DNA of 64,000 nucleotides from an uncultured Anaerolineae bacterium (GCA_903875215.1 CAIQVH010000038.1:36981-100980); one strand, 5' to 3'. Numbered from the stretch's first letter, positions 35,321 through 44,625 are shown. Numbers and translations: made by a program. The notes: a model not told the origin generated them from the sequence alone.

Positions 35321-36647
35321 CCCCGCTTCCCTTCCCCGCGACCTGGGCAACGGCCTGATCCTGCGCCGCTCCACCCCCGCCGACGGGCAAAAACTATTCG
35401 ATTTCAACGCCCTGATTCACGGCGATAACGGCCCCGACGAGCGCATCGGGCAATGGGCGCGCGACCTGGTCGAAAAGCCGCATCCCACCTTCGGCGCGGG
35501 TGATTTCACCCTGGTCGAAGAACAAGCCAGCGGGCGGCTGGTTTCCTCGCTCAATCACATCTCCCAGACCTGGACGTATGACGGCCTGCCCTTCAAAGTC
35601 GGGCGGCCAGAACTGGTCGGCACCCTGCCCGAATTCCGCAAGCGCGGCCTGGTGCGCGCCCAATTCGAGGAAATCCACCGCTGGAGCGCCGAACGCGGCG
35701 AAATGGCACAGGCCATCACCGGCATCCCGTTCTATTACCGCCTGTTCGGCTACGAAATGTGCGTTGATCTGGATGGCAGCCGCTCGGGCTTCGAGATGAA
35801 TCTGCCCAAACTGCCGGACGGCGCCCCGGAACCCTACCGGCTGCGCCCCGCCACCGAAGCCGATATCCCGTTTCTGAGCCAGGTCTACGCTGATGCCGCG
35901 CGCCGCAGCCTGATCTCGGCCGTGCGCGACGAACCGCTCTGGCGCCTCGAACTGAACGGCCGCAGCGAGAAAAACGTCAACCGCCTGGTCTGGAAAATCA
36001 TCGAGCGCGCCGCGGATGACGAACCGCTTGGCTACCTGGCGCATCCCTGGTTTTCGTGGGGCGTCTCCGTTGCCGTTGCCGCCTACGAACTCAAGCCGGG
36101 CATCTCCTGGTTGGCAGTCACTCCCTCGGTGGTGCGCCACATGTGGGAAGTCGGCCAGACCATCTGCGCCAGCGAAGGCAAAAAGTGCACCGCCTTCACC
36201 TTTGGGCTGTCCGGCACGCACCCGGTCTACGAAATCCTGCGCGACAGCCTGCCGCGCGTCCGCCCGCCCTACTGCTGGTATTTGCGCGTTCCCGACCTGC
36301 CCGGCTTCATCCGCCACATCGCCCCGGTGCTGGAGCAGCGTCTGGAAAACTCACTCATCCCCGGCTTCAGCGGCGCCGTGCGGATCAATTTTTACCGCAG
36401 CGGCCTGCGCCTGGAATTTGACCAGGGCAAACTGGCCGTCGCCGAAGCCTGGCAGCCCGGCCCCGGCCCCGAAGAAGGCGAGATCGCCTTCCCCAACCTG
36501 ACCTTCCTCCAACTGCTCTTCGGTCACCGCACGCTGGACGAACTGCACCAATCCTACGCCGACTGCTGGTGGGACGGCGACCGTCCGCGCCTGCTGCTGA
36601 CCAGCCTGTTCCCCAAAAAGCCCTCCTCTTTTTTGGGGATTGTGTAA
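35298..36647 (+). CDS. Eis-like GNAT acetyltransferase
   Basis: 449 residues, longer than simple GNATs and similar in plan to Eis: N-terminal GNAT (LRRSTPADGQKLFDF, then ELVGTLPEFRKRGLVRAQF for acetyl-CoA binding), a middle GNAT-like domain and a C-terminal sterol-carrier-like part. Eis proteins acetylate aminoglycosides or host/protein amines; the activity here is unknown. Start may be 35298 or the in-frame ATG at 35316; neither has a clear ribosome site. Confidence 0.8.
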   Translation: MTHDPPMTPASLPRDLGNGLILRRSTPADGQKLFDFNALIHGDNGPDERIGQWARDLVEKPHPTFGAGDFTLVEEQASGRLVSSLNHISQTWTYDGLPFKVGRPELVGTLPEFRKRGLVRAQFEEIHRWSAERGEMAQAITGIPFYYRLFGYEMCVDLDGSRSGFEMNLPKLPDGAPEPYRLRPATEADIPFLSQVYADAARRSLISAVRDEPLWRLELNGRSEKNVNRLVWKIIERAADDEPLGYLAHPWFSWGVSVAVAAYELKPGISWLAVTPSVVRHMWEVGQTICASEGKKCTAFTFGLSGTHPVYEILRDSLPRVRPPYCWYLRVPDLPGFIRHIAPVLEQRLENSLIPGFSGAVRINFYRSGLRLEFDQGKLAVAEAWQPGPGPEEGEIAFPNLTFLQLLFGHRTLDELHQSYADCWWDGDRPRLLLTSLFPKKPSSFLGIV

Positions 36648-36653
36648 ATAGGG

Positions 36654-36678
36654 TAGGGGCAATCCGCTGGATCGCCCC
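36654..36678. repeat. GC-rich hairpin, second copy of the dispersed repeat
   Basis: AGGGGCAATCC, GCT loop region and GGATCGCCCCT between the Eis-like and MFS genes; one internal mismatch (A opposite C). Related in sequence to the hairpin at 24711-24739. Confidence 0.6.
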
Positions 36679-36686
36679 TGTCTTTG

Positions 36687-37931
36687 ATGAACATGCAAAA
36701 ATCCCCCGCTTACCCGCTCTACCTGGCCCTGACGTTCTGCAACGCGCTCTTTTTCAGCATGATCTTCGTCGTGGCCTCCTACTACGAAGCCACCGTCGCC
36801 GGGCTGACGGGCTTGCAGCTCGTCCTGGTCGGCACCACGCTCGAAGTCGTCATCCTGCTCTTTGAAGTGCCCACCGGCATCGTCGCCGACGCCTACTCGC
36901 GGCGGCTTTCCGTCATCATCGGCTACGCCATCATGGGGCTGGGATTCATCATCGAGGGGCTGTTTCCCTACTTCGGCACCATCCTGCTGGCCTCCGGCCT
37001 GTGGGGCCTGGGCTACACCTTCACCAGCGGCGCCACGCAAGCCTGGCTCTCCGACGAAATCGGCGAGGACAACGCCAACCGCGCTTTCCTGCGCGCCAAC
37101 CAGTTCGACCTGGCCGGAGCCCTGCTCGGCATGTTGATCGCCATCCCGCTTGGGAACATCGCCGTCAACCTGCCCATCCTGGCGGGCGGCCTGTGCGTGG
37201 CGCTGATTGCCGTCGCGCTGGCGCTGCTCATGCCCGAAACCGGCTTCGCGCCCGTCCGGCCCGAAGATCGCAACACCTGGCAGCACATGGGCGACCTCTT
37301 CCGCAAAGGACTGGCCGCGGTGCGCCAGCGCCCGGCGCTGATGGCCGTTTTGGGCGTCGGCCTCATCTACGGGCTGTATTCCGAAGGCTGGGATCGGCTG
37401 TGGGTCAAATACCTGGTGGATACCTTCCAGATTCCGCACATTTTTGGGATGAATGACGTGGCCTTTTTTGGATTGCTGCGCGCGGGCGGGATGCTGCTCT
37501 CGATCCTGGTCACCCGCGAAGTGGAAAAACGCCTCGACGCCGCCCACGCCCCCTCGATTGCGAAAGCCATGTTCTGGCTGACAGGCCTGCTGACCCTGGG
37601 AATTTTCAGTTTTGCCTTTGCGCCCGTGCTGGCTGTGGCGGTGGCCGCCGTCTGGCTGGTCAGCCTGACCCGCAACGTGCTCGGCCCCTTATACGATGCC
37701 TGGGTCAACCAGCGCCTGGATTCTGAGACGCGCGCCACGGTCATTTCCATGTCTGGCCAGGTGGATGCCATCGGGCAGATTGCTTCCGGGCCGCTGGCGG
37801 GATTGGTCAGCCTGTGGAGTGTGCAGGCCGCCATCGCCTTCGCCAGCCTGCTGATCGCGCCCGCGCTGCCGCTCATCCGGCGCGCCAACCGTCTGCACAG
37901 CGTTCCAACAGAGTCTGCCGTGGCAGATTAA
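36687..37931 (+). CDS. MFS transporter
   Basis: 414 residues with about 12 helices. The loop between helices 2 and 3 reads EVPTGIVADAYSRRLS, the major facilitator signature region. It resembles drug/metabolite exporters of the DHA type. ATG at 36687 or 36693; no strong ribosome site because the dispersed hairpin lies just upstream. Its stop overlaps the convergent HD gene stop by two bases. Acetyltransferases plus an exporter would fit a resistance role, which is only inferred. Confidence 0.87.
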   Translation: MNMQKSPAYPLYLALTFCNALFFSMIFVVASYYEATVAGLTGLQLVLVGTTLEVVILLFEVPTGIVADAYSRRLSVIIGYAIMGLGFIIEGLFPYFGTILLASGLWGLGYTFTSGATQAWLSDEIGEDNANRAFLRANQFDLAGALLGMLIAIPLGNIAVNLPILAGGLCVALIAVALALLMPETGFAPVRPEDRNTWQHMGDLFRKGLAAVRQRPALMAVLGVGLIYGLYSEGWDRLWVKYLVDTFQIPHIFGMNDVAFFGLLRAGGMLLSILVTREVEKRLDAAHAPSIAKAMFWLTGLLTLGIFSFAFAPVLAVAVAAVWLVSLTRNVLGPLYDAWVNQRLDSETRATVISMSGQVDAIGQIASGPLAGLVSLWSVQAAIAFASLLIAPALPLIRRANRLHSVPTESAVAD

Positions 37932-38587
37932 TCGCCGCGAATTTCTCCGGCCCATTCGCTCAAGAATCGCTCCAGGAATTGTTCCATGAAGGCATGGCGT
38001 TCCTGGGCGATTTTTTGGGCCGTTGCGGTGTTCATGCGGTCTTTGAGCAGGAGCAGTTTTTCATAAAAATGATTGATGGTGGCACTGCGGCTGGCTTTAT
38101 ATTGCTCAAAACTCTGGTGCAGCTGCGGAGGCGTCCCGGGGTCATAGAGCGGGCGCCCGGCGTGGCCGCCATAGGCAAAGGCGCGCGCAATGCCAATCGC
38201 ACCAATGGCATCCAAACGGTCGGCATCCTGAACGATCTGGCCTTCCAGGCTGGTGATCTGGTTCTCAACGCCAGCGCCTTTGTAAGAGAGATGCGTGATG
38301 ATTTCGCAGATGTGGGCGCTGAGAGCCGGGTCCAATTGCAGGGTACGGAGCCAGGCGGCAGCGCGGACGGGTGTTCCATCGGCAGAGGGGGCCAGTTTCC
38401 AGTCGTCGAGATCGTGCAGGAGCGCGGCCAATTCCACCGTCAGGGTATCCGCCGGTTCGTGCTGGCAAAGTTCGAGCGCGGTCTTCCAGACGCGGTAAAT
38501 GTGCCACCAGTCGTGGCCGGATGAGTCGCGCTCGAATTCGTGGCGGACGTATTCGGTGGTGCGCTGGATGATTTCTGCGTGGGTCAT
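37928..38587 (-). CDS. HD-domain phosphohydrolase
   Basis: 219 residues. HDWWHIYRVWKTAL holds the first His/Asp, AALLHDLDDWK the HD pair and VQDADRLDAIGAIGIARAF the last Asp, as in the YedJ/YpgQ group acting on nucleotides. ATG at 38587 is chosen because AGGTGAG lies upstream at normal spacing; a GTG at 38599 overlapping the previous stop is the alternative. Confidence 0.88.
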   Translation of the reverse strand: MTHAEIIQRTTEYVRHEFERDSSGHDWWHIYRVWKTALELCQHEPADTLTVELAALLHDLDDWKLAPSADGTPVRAAAWLRTLQLDPALSAHICEIITHLSYKGAGVENQITSLEGQIVQDADRLDAIGAIGIARAFAYGGHAGRPLYDPGTPPQLHQSFEQYKASRSATINHFYEKLLLLKDRMNTATAQKIAQERHAFMEQFLERFLSEWAGEIRGD

Positions 38588-38595
38588 GGCGGGGC

Positions 38596-39252
38596 TCACC
38601 TGCCGCGGGAGTAATTCTGTATGGAGGCGGGAAGGTCCACACCAAAAGACTGGCGCTCGTCCTGCTGCGGAATCAGCGGCAGCAAGGCCAGGGGTAAAAC
38701 GCCCGCCCAGATGGGCAGATCGTAATCTTCATCGTCATCCTGCGGGCCGCCGCTGCGCATTTTGGCCGAGGCACTCTCGATTTGCACTGCCACTACTTCG
38801 GTGGCGGCCAGTTCGCGGGAGTTGGGCTGGCGGGCCTCGTCCCAGCGGCCCCTGGCGATGTGCTCAGTCAACAGGGCCAGGGCCTGCTCTTTTTCCTGCA
38901 GTTCTGTCACCTGCCGTCCGGTTCCAAACACGATGGCCGAGCGGTAATTCACCGAGTGGTGAAAGACGGAGCGGGCAATCACCAGCCCGTCGAGCAGGGT
39001 GCAGGTGATGCACAGCGGATGGCCCTGCATGATGTGTTTGAGCAGGCGGCTGGCGGGAGCGCCATGCAGGTACAGCACATCCCCGGCGCGGGCATGAATG
39101 GTCGGGATGACGTATGGCTGCCCCTCGACCGCGAATGCAACATGGCAGATCAGGGCTTCGTCAAGAATGGGGTAGATGGTTTCGCGGTCATAGGCGCCGC
39201 GCGCCGGCATGCGCCTGACCTGGTTCCGACTGGTTTTGGCAAATTCATTCAT
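38596..39252 (-). CDS. Flavin/F420-binding pyridoxamine oxidase-like protein
   Basis: 218 residues. YDRETIYPILDEALICHVAF, PYVIPTIHARAGDVLYLHG and GLVIARSVFHHSVNYRSAIVFG are typical of the split-barrel PNPOx-like group annotated as flavin-nucleotide-binding. Reaction unknown. It overlaps the MOSC gene by ATGA, so the two are coupled. Confidence 0.85.
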   Translation of the reverse strand: MNEFAKTSRNQVRRMPARGAYDRETIYPILDEALICHVAFAVEGQPYVIPTIHARAGDVLYLHGAPASRLLKHIMQGHPLCITCTLLDGLVIARSVFHHSVNYRSAIVFGTGRQVTELQEKEQALALLTEHIARGRWDEARQPNSRELAATEVVAVQIESASAKMRSGGPQDDDEDYDLPIWAGVLPLALLPLIPQQDERQSFGVDLPASIQNYSRGR

Positions 39253-39905
39253 CTTGTCGCGCTCCTGTTCAATCGTCTTTCCAATTGGGCTTCCTTTTCG
39301 GCACGCATCCGGCTGGTAATCGGTGCGCGCAGATAAAGGCGAAGATCGGTTTCGGAAAGCTCCGGCTCGTAATAATCGCTCATCGCGCGGGCGATCGAGA
39401 CCGTTTCGCCGGGATATTTCTCCACGCTAACGGTTTGTCCGATTTGAAGAGTGCCCGCGGCGAGGACGCGGCAGTACAAGCCGGGTCGCCCGGCCTGGCG
39501 GAATTGTTTCACAAAAGCGGGCAGTTCCATGCGCCCGGCCAGAGTGCCACAGGGAATGCGCGGTGCGCTGACCTGCAATAAGACCTGGCCAATGCGCAGC
39601 CAATCGCCGATGTTGAAATTGGCGCTTTCCAGCTCGCTGATGGTCAGGTTTTCGCCAAACAGGCCGGGGAAGGTTGCGCGTCCCAGTTCACGCGCCCACC
39701 ATTCGTAATCGGCCAGACCGTAGATGTAGATGGCCTGATCGGGGCCGCCGTGATTGCGCGCGTCGCCGATAAAGTCACCGGGCAGGCCATCCAGGTTGAT
39801 TTGCAGCGGCCCGGCCACCGGGCGTTTGAAAATGCCGGTTTGCTCGGTCTTGTTCGGGCGAACGAGAGTCTCTTCGGCTCCCAGGTTGATACTGATCAAC
39901 TGCAT
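39249..39905 (-). CDS. MOSC-domain protein (YiiM-like)
   Basis: 218 residues. GDARNHGGPDQAIYIYG, GENLTISELE and the conserved Cys in PRIPCGTLAGRM are the MOSC hallmarks; the C-terminal helical part matches the YiiM extension. MOSC proteins handle molybdenum-cofactor-linked N-hydroxylated substrates. ATG at 39905 is favoured because AAAGGATGG sits ahead of it; the ATG at 39917 has its Shine-Dalgarno-like sequence directly abutting. Confidence 0.86.
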   Translation of the reverse strand: MQLISINLGAEETLVRPNKTEQTGIFKRPVAGPLQINLDGLPGDFIGDARNHGGPDQAIYIYGLADYEWWARELGRATFPGLFGENLTISELESANFNIGDWLRIGQVLLQVSAPRIPCGTLAGRMELPAFVKQFRQAGRPGLYCRVLAAGTLQIGQTVSVEKYPGETVSIARAMSDYYEPELSETDLRLYLRAPITSRMRAEKEAQLERRLNRSATR

Positions 39906-39953
39906 ATTTGAATCCATCCTTTCACAATCAAGGCCGGCCGGTTTTGCGCGCCT

Positions 39954-41150
39954 CTACAGCCAGGAGTCAATCACCCCGGCCAGGCGCTGCATGCCAACCC
40001 GGATCTTTTCTGGTGTGACATTGCCATAGCTGAGACGCATGCAGTTGTTGCGGCTGGGCTGACCTTCCACAAAAAACTCCCGCCCGGGTACATAGGCCAC
40101 TTTCTGCGCCACGGCCTCGACCAACATGGCGGTAGTATCCACCTGGCCCGGCAATTCCACCCAGGTGAACAAGCCGCCATCCGGATGAACATAGCGGGTC
40201 TGCGCCGGCAGCATGGACTGGAGACAATCCATCAGCACATCACGGCGTTCACGGTGAATTTCGCAGACACGCTGCAAATGCGGCTCAAATAATCCGCGAT
40301 TGAAGAACTCCGCGCACAGGATTTGCGTCACCAGGTTGGTATGTGAGTTGGTGGCGGTTTTCACTTCATACAGCTTGCGCTGGATGTTTTCTTCCGTAAA
40401 AATGTAGCCCAGGCGTGCGCCGGGAGAAAAGATCTTGGAAAAACTGTTGACGTAGAGGGTATGGCCGGTTTGATCGAAAAACTTGATTGGCGGCAACGCC
40501 TCGCCGCTATAGCGTAATTCACAATAAGGGTCATCTTCCAGAATCATCAGGTCATAGCGGCTGCCCAATTCGGCCAGCGCCCGGCGGCGCTCCAGGCTCA
40601 TCGTCCGCCCGGATGGGTTTTGAAAGGTGGGGATGACGTAAATCATTTTTGGAGAGTATTGCCTGATCCGGGCTTCCACATCTTCCAAAACCAGGCCATG
40701 CTCATCCGTCTGGCAGGCAATGCAGCGCGCCTCCAGCAGCTGAAACGCCTGGACGGCATGCACAAAAGTCGGGGATTCGACCAGAATGACATCCCCCGGA
40801 TCGAGATATAACTGGCAGACCAGGTTCAAGCTCTCGATCCCGCCGCCGACAATCAGGACGTTTTCCTGGCTGGCATGCAGGCCCTTGGGGGCCAACAGCC
40901 GTTCAATCACGGCCTGGCGCAGGTCGGGCAGGCCGGCCGGATTGCCATATTGCAGCGCCTGCATGCCGCGCCTATCGCGGGTAAGCACCTCACTGGCGAT
41001 TTCGTGGACCTGTTCCACGGGCAACGCCTCGCGGGCCGGCGCGCCGCCCCCAAAGGAGATCGTCTGCGGGTCGGTCATCGATTCAAACAGGTAACGCACC
41101 ACCTCGGCGGTGGCCTGCATGTGCGCCATGCGCCTTGCAAATCGGGTCAT
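39954..41150 (-). CDS. PLP-dependent aminotransferase (class I, 2-aminoadipate/LysN-like)
   Basis: 398 residues. GNPAGLPDLRQAVIERL, TFQNPSGRTMSLERR and the PLP lysine in NSFSKIFSPGARLGYI define the MocR-related, LysN/aromatic aminotransferase group without a DNA-binding domain. AAGGAGG lies seven bases before the ATG. Transcribed alone; the neighbours on either side are separated by 36-99 bases. Confidence 0.9.
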   Translation of the reverse strand: MTRFARRMAHMQATAEVVRYLFESMTDPQTISFGGGAPAREALPVEQVHEIASEVLTRDRRGMQALQYGNPAGLPDLRQAVIERLLAPKGLHASQENVLIVGGGIESLNLVCQLYLDPGDVILVESPTFVHAVQAFQLLEARCIACQTDEHGLVLEDVEARIRQYSPKMIYVIPTFQNPSGRTMSLERRRALAELGSRYDLMILEDDPYCELRYSGEALPPIKFFDQTGHTLYVNSFSKIFSPGARLGYIFTEENIQRKLYEVKTATNSHTNLVTQILCAEFFNRGLFEPHLQRVCEIHRERRDVLMDCLQSMLPAQTRYVHPDGGLFTWVELPGQVDTTAMLVEAVAQKVAYVPGREFFVEGQPSRNNCMRLSYGNVTPEKIRVGMQRLAGVIDSWL

Positions 41151-41249
41151 GTAGCAGCCTCCTTGAGAGTTGAAACGCCGCGTTCACGCTGGAAGACGGG
41201 TTTTTACCAGCCCTAATTGTGCCACATTTTCTTGCGCGCGCCGGGCTGG

Positions 41250-42458
41250 TCAGGAGACTGGGTGTTGAAAAACGACTTTTTCTGCGATCAGGGACTCAAT
41301 TACGGGGGCAGAAAGCCCCAATTCGGTGGATAAAATCTCGCGGGTGTCTTCGCCCAGCCGCGGCGGTGCACAGAAGATCCCGGCCGGCGTGTGGGACAGA
41401 TGCGCCACTGGTCCCACCATTTTGACGGGTTGGCCGCTGGCCCGCGGCGCTACCTGCACCATGCCGCGCGCCGCTGCCTGGGGGTGATTCAACGCCGCTG
41501 GAAGATCGTTTATCGGTCCGGCCGGAATGCCCAGCTGATTCAGCAGGGCCAGCCAGCCGGCAGTGGCGCGGGTGCGAAAAACCGCCTGCCAGCGTGGAAT
41601 CAGATCGCCGCGCCAGGCAACCCGCCCCGGGTTGGTCTGAAAGCGCTCATCTTCCCACAAATCCATCTGCCCGGCGGCCTGGCACAGGGTCTGATATTGC
41701 CGGTCGTTGCCCACGCCGAGCGCCAGGTAGCCATCCGCAGTCTGGAATACTTCGTAAGGGACGATATTGGCATGGGCATTGCCATAGCGCCGGGGAGGAT
41801 TTCCTGAAACGAGGTAATTCTGTCCAACGTTCGCCAGCCAGCCCAACTGAGCATCGAAGAGCGCCACGTCAATATACTGGCCCTGGCCGGTTTTTTCACG
41901 GTGGTGCAGCGCGGCCAGGATGGCATGACTGGCATACAGCCCGGCGGTGATATCCACGATGGCGACGCCCACTTTATACGGCGGGCCGTCTTGCGGCCCG
42001 GTGATCGACATCAGCCCGGCCTCAGCCTGTATGATGAAATCGTAACCGGCCAGGTCACGGGCCGGGCCGGTCTGCCCGTAGCCGGTGATGCTGCAATAAA
42101 TCAGGCCGGGATTGGCGGCAGAAAGAGGTTCATAATCCAGCCCAAAGCCGGCCATGCCGCCGACCTTGAAGTTTTCCACCAGCACATCGGCTTTTTCGGC
42201 CAGGCTGCGCGCCAGCGCCTGGCCGCGCGGGTTTTTCAGGTCGAGGCTGAGGCTGCGTTTGTTGCGGTTGATGCTCAGGTAGTAGGCGCTTTCCCCTTCC
42301 AGCCAGGGCGGGCCCCACTGGCGGGTATCGTCTCCGGTGGGGCTTTCCACTTTGATGACCTGTGCGCCAAAATCGGCCAGGAGCATGGTGCAGTAGGGGC
42401 CGGCCAGCACCCTGGAGAAATCCAAAACACGCAGGCCGGCCAGAGCAGAGGCAGACAT
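41250..42458 (-). CDS. CaiB/BaiF family (class III) CoA-transferase
   Basis: 402 residues. LRVLDFSRVLAGPYCTMLLAD, NRNKRSLSLDLKNPRG, VLVENFKVGGM and the region AIVDITAGLYASHAILAAL are diagnostic. Moves CoA between acyl donors and acceptors by a covalent Asp intermediate. Start overlaps the acyl-CoA dehydrogenase stop by one base (TGATG), and the pair is preceded by an IclR regulator, indicating catabolism of an organic acid via its CoA ester. Confidence 0.93.
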   Translation of the reverse strand: MSASALAGLRVLDFSRVLAGPYCTMLLADFGAQVIKVESPTGDDTRQWGPPWLEGESAYYLSINRNKRSLSLDLKNPRGQALARSLAEKADVLVENFKVGGMAGFGLDYEPLSAANPGLIYCSITGYGQTGPARDLAGYDFIIQAEAGLMSITGPQDGPPYKVGVAIVDITAGLYASHAILAALHHREKTGQGQYIDVALFDAQLGWLANVGQNYLVSGNPPRRYGNAHANIVPYEVFQTADGYLALGVGNDRQYQTLCQAAGQMDLWEDERFQTNPGRVAWRGDLIPRWQAVFRTRATAGWLALLNQLGIPAGPINDLPAALNHPQAAARGMVQVAPRASGQPVKMVGPVAHLSHTPAGIFCAPPRLGEDTREILSTELGLSAPVIESLIAEKVVFQHPVS

Positions 42459-43666
42459 CAGGAGTGCCAGGAGTCTTCGTCGTAAGGGGGCAATTCGCAG
42501 CGCAAGTCGCCATCGCTGCGGTAGCCGAGCGCGTACCCGGCCTGCATCAGCTGGTGAATTTCGCTGGTGCCTTCGTAGATGATCGCGCCCCGGCTGTTCC
42601 GCAGGTAGCGTTCAACGTCATATTCGTCGTTGTAGCCGTAGGCGCCATGGATCTGGATGGCCTCGTTGGCGGCCTCGAAAGAAGCATCGGTGGCGAACCA
42701 TTTCAGCAGGGATGTTTCGCGGGTGTTGCGCAGGCCCTGGTTTTTCATCCAGCCCACTTTGAGGGTCATCAGGCGACCGTATTCGTAGTCGCGCACCATG
42801 CGGGCGATTTTCTGCTGCATCAGCTGGTGCTTGCCTATTTCCTTGCCAAAAGCTTTGCGCGTGTTGGCATAGCTGACGCTGGCATCCAGCGCGGCGCGAA
42901 TCAGCCCGACTGCGCCGGCGCCGACGGTATAACGACCGTTATCGAGACAGGACATGGCAATTTTGAACCCTTCGCCTTCCTCGCCGAGCCGGTTTGCAAC
43001 CGGGACGCGCACATCCTGGCAGTTGACCCAGCCTGTTGAGCCAGCCCGCACCCCCAGCTTGCCGTGAATATCGCCACTGGTGACGCCCGGCCAGCTGGTT
43101 TCAACGATGAAGGCCGAGAGCTGGTCATGCGGATCGGGGCGTTCGGGGTTGGTGCGAGCCACCCAGAGGATATGATGGGCCTTGGTGGCCAGCGAAATCC
43201 ACATTTTTTCGCCGTTCAGGATGTATTCATCACCCTCGCGGCGCGCGCTGGAAGCCATGTTGGCCACATCGCTGCCCACACCGGGTTCCGTCAGCCCGAA
43301 CATGGCGTATTTCTTGCCCTGCGCCTGTGGGACCAGGTATTTCTGCTTCTGGGCTTCGCTGCCCCACTGGTACAGCGCCAGGCTGTTCAGCCCCATATGC
43401 ACCGACATGACCACGCGCAGCGAGGTGTCCATGTATTCGAGTTCTTCGCAGACCAGGCCGAGAGTGACGTAATCAAAGCCCTGCCCGCCGTATTTCTCCG
43501 GGATGCAGATGCCGAGGATGCCCAGCTCGCCCATGCGCGGCAGGATGCTCGGATGCATGCTCTGTGTGCGGTCGGATTCTTTGATGATCGGCGCAACTTC
43601 CTTGCGGCAAAAATCGCGTACCACTTTGACGACTTGCTGTTGTTCTTCTGTCAGGTTGAAATCCAT
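42458..43666 (-). CDS. Acyl-CoA dehydrogenase
   Basis: 402 residues. FAD-dependent: FGLTEPGVGSDVANM, KMWISLATKAHHILWV (flavin contacts) and the C-terminal YGYNDEYDVERYLRNSRG with catalytic Glu in IIYEGTSEIHQL. The ATG at 43666 matches the family start MDFNLTEEQQ and follows the IclR stop by 29 bases. The co-transcribed CoA-transferase suggests a glutaryl-CoA-dehydrogenase-like or short-chain acyl substrate. Confidence 0.93.
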   Translation of the reverse strand: MDFNLTEEQQQVVKVVRDFCRKEVAPIIKESDRTQSMHPSILPRMGELGILGICIPEKYGGQGFDYVTLGLVCEELEYMDTSLRVVMSVHMGLNSLALYQWGSEAQKQKYLVPQAQGKKYAMFGLTEPGVGSDVANMASSARREGDEYILNGEKMWISLATKAHHILWVARTNPERPDPHDQLSAFIVETSWPGVTSGDIHGKLGVRAGSTGWVNCQDVRVPVANRLGEEGEGFKIAMSCLDNGRYTVGAGAVGLIRAALDASVSYANTRKAFGKEIGKHQLMQQKIARMVRDYEYGRLMTLKVGWMKNQGLRNTRETSLLKWFATDASFEAANEAIQIHGAYGYNDEYDVERYLRNSRGAIIYEGTSEIHQLMQAGYALGYRSDGDLRCELPPYDEDSWHS

Positions 43667-43695
43667 CGGGAGTCTCCTTGGGGGTAGTGGAAAAT

Positions 43696-44496
43696 TCAAT
43701 GGGGGCCAGGCGCAGCTCCCAGCGCGAGCGAGATTTCGTGAGCGGCGGCTTTCAAGGCCGGGAGAATCTCATCGCGCAGGCGCGCAGGGCTGATATTCAG
43801 GGTGGTACCGGTTACGTTGACGGCGGCCACAACACGGCCAGTCTGGTCGTAGAGCGGAGCGGCAACGGCCTGCAAGCCGGCCGATAGTTCCTCGTCATCG
43901 AGCGCATATCCCTGCTGACGGATGGTGGCCAGGGCAACGCGCAGGACTTCAGGAGTGGTAATGGTTTTTGGGGTGTAGGCACGCAAGTCATGCGTAGTGA
44001 GCATGGCGTCCAATTCACCAGCGGCCAGGTCGGCCAGCAGAACTTTCCCCAGGGCGGTGCAGTGCGCCGGCAGGCTGGAGCCAATTCCCAGCATCACGCC
44101 GACAATGGACTGGTTGCGGATGCGGTCGATATAAACTGTGCGGAATCCATCCAGAACAGCCAGGCTGACGGTTTCATCCAGGGCCTGGGCCAGCTTTTCG
44201 AGGTGGGGCCGCGCGATCTGGCGCACTTCCAGACTGTTGAGCGCGGTGAAACCAAGCTGCAAGACTTTCAGGCCGGGGCGATACAGGCGTGTGAGGGGAT
44301 CTTGCACCAGGTACTGTTGCGCTTCGAGCGTGGCCAGAATGCGGTAGGCTGTGCTTTTATTGAGCGGCAGGGCCTCCACAATCTGCGAAAGCGACAGGCT
44401 GGGGCGCTCGGCAGAGAACAAAGCGAGCAATTCCAGGCCGCGCGCCAGGGCTTCGATGTTGTAGCGTGATTTTGGGGAGATTGATGTTTGTTTCAC
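43696..44496 (-). CDS. IclR-family transcriptional regulator
   Basis: 266 residues. N-terminal winged helix (LSLSQIVEALPLNKSTAYRILATLE) and C-terminal effector domain (AHCTALGKVLLADL, QGYALDDEELSAGLQAVAAPL). First gene of an operon with the acyl-CoA dehydrogenase and CoA-transferase, and likely controls it. A 19-base palindrome covers its -10 element, so self-regulation is expected. The effector should be a substrate of that pathway. Confidence 0.92.
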   Translation of the reverse strand: MKQTSISPKSRYNIEALARGLELLALFSAERPSLSLSQIVEALPLNKSTAYRILATLEAQQYLVQDPLTRLYRPGLKVLQLGFTALNSLEVRQIARPHLEKLAQALDETVSLAVLDGFRTVYIDRIRNQSIVGVMLGIGSSLPAHCTALGKVLLADLAAGELDAMLTTHDLRAYTPKTITTPEVLRVALATIRQQGYALDDEELSAGLQAVAAPLYDQTGRVVAAVNVTGTTLNISPARLRDEILPALKAAAHEISLALGAAPGPH

Positions 44497-44517
44497 TCAG
44501 TCAAACCAATTCTTACT

Positions 44518-44536
44518 GAATAAAACGATTTTATTC
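44518..44536. promoter_or_regulatory. Palindromic operator over the IclR -10
   Basis: GAATAAAA, CGA, TTTTATTC: perfect 8-bp arms with a 3-bp centre, overlapping the -10 hexamer. Confidence 0.65.
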
Positions 44537-44555
44537 CAAACTGCGCGGTTGTCAA
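44528..44555 (-). promoter_or_regulatory. Promoter of the IclR operon
   Basis: On the minus strand TTGACA (44555-44550), 16-bp spacer, TAAAAT (44533-44528). The leader to the ATG is about 25 bases. Confidence 0.7.
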
Positions 44556-44575
44556 GGCCGTGCTCAGGCACAACA

Positions 44576-44607
44576 AAAACGGGTGGACAATTGTGTCCAC
44601 CCGTTTT
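44576..44607. terminator. Terminator of the RRM protein gene
   Basis: A perfect 14-bp stem (AAAACGGGTGGACA) with an ATTG loop, giving a T-run on the minus strand, just downstream of the RRM gene and upstream of the IclR promoter. Confidence 0.85.
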
Positions 44608-44625
44608 GATTCACTTACTTTGCGT

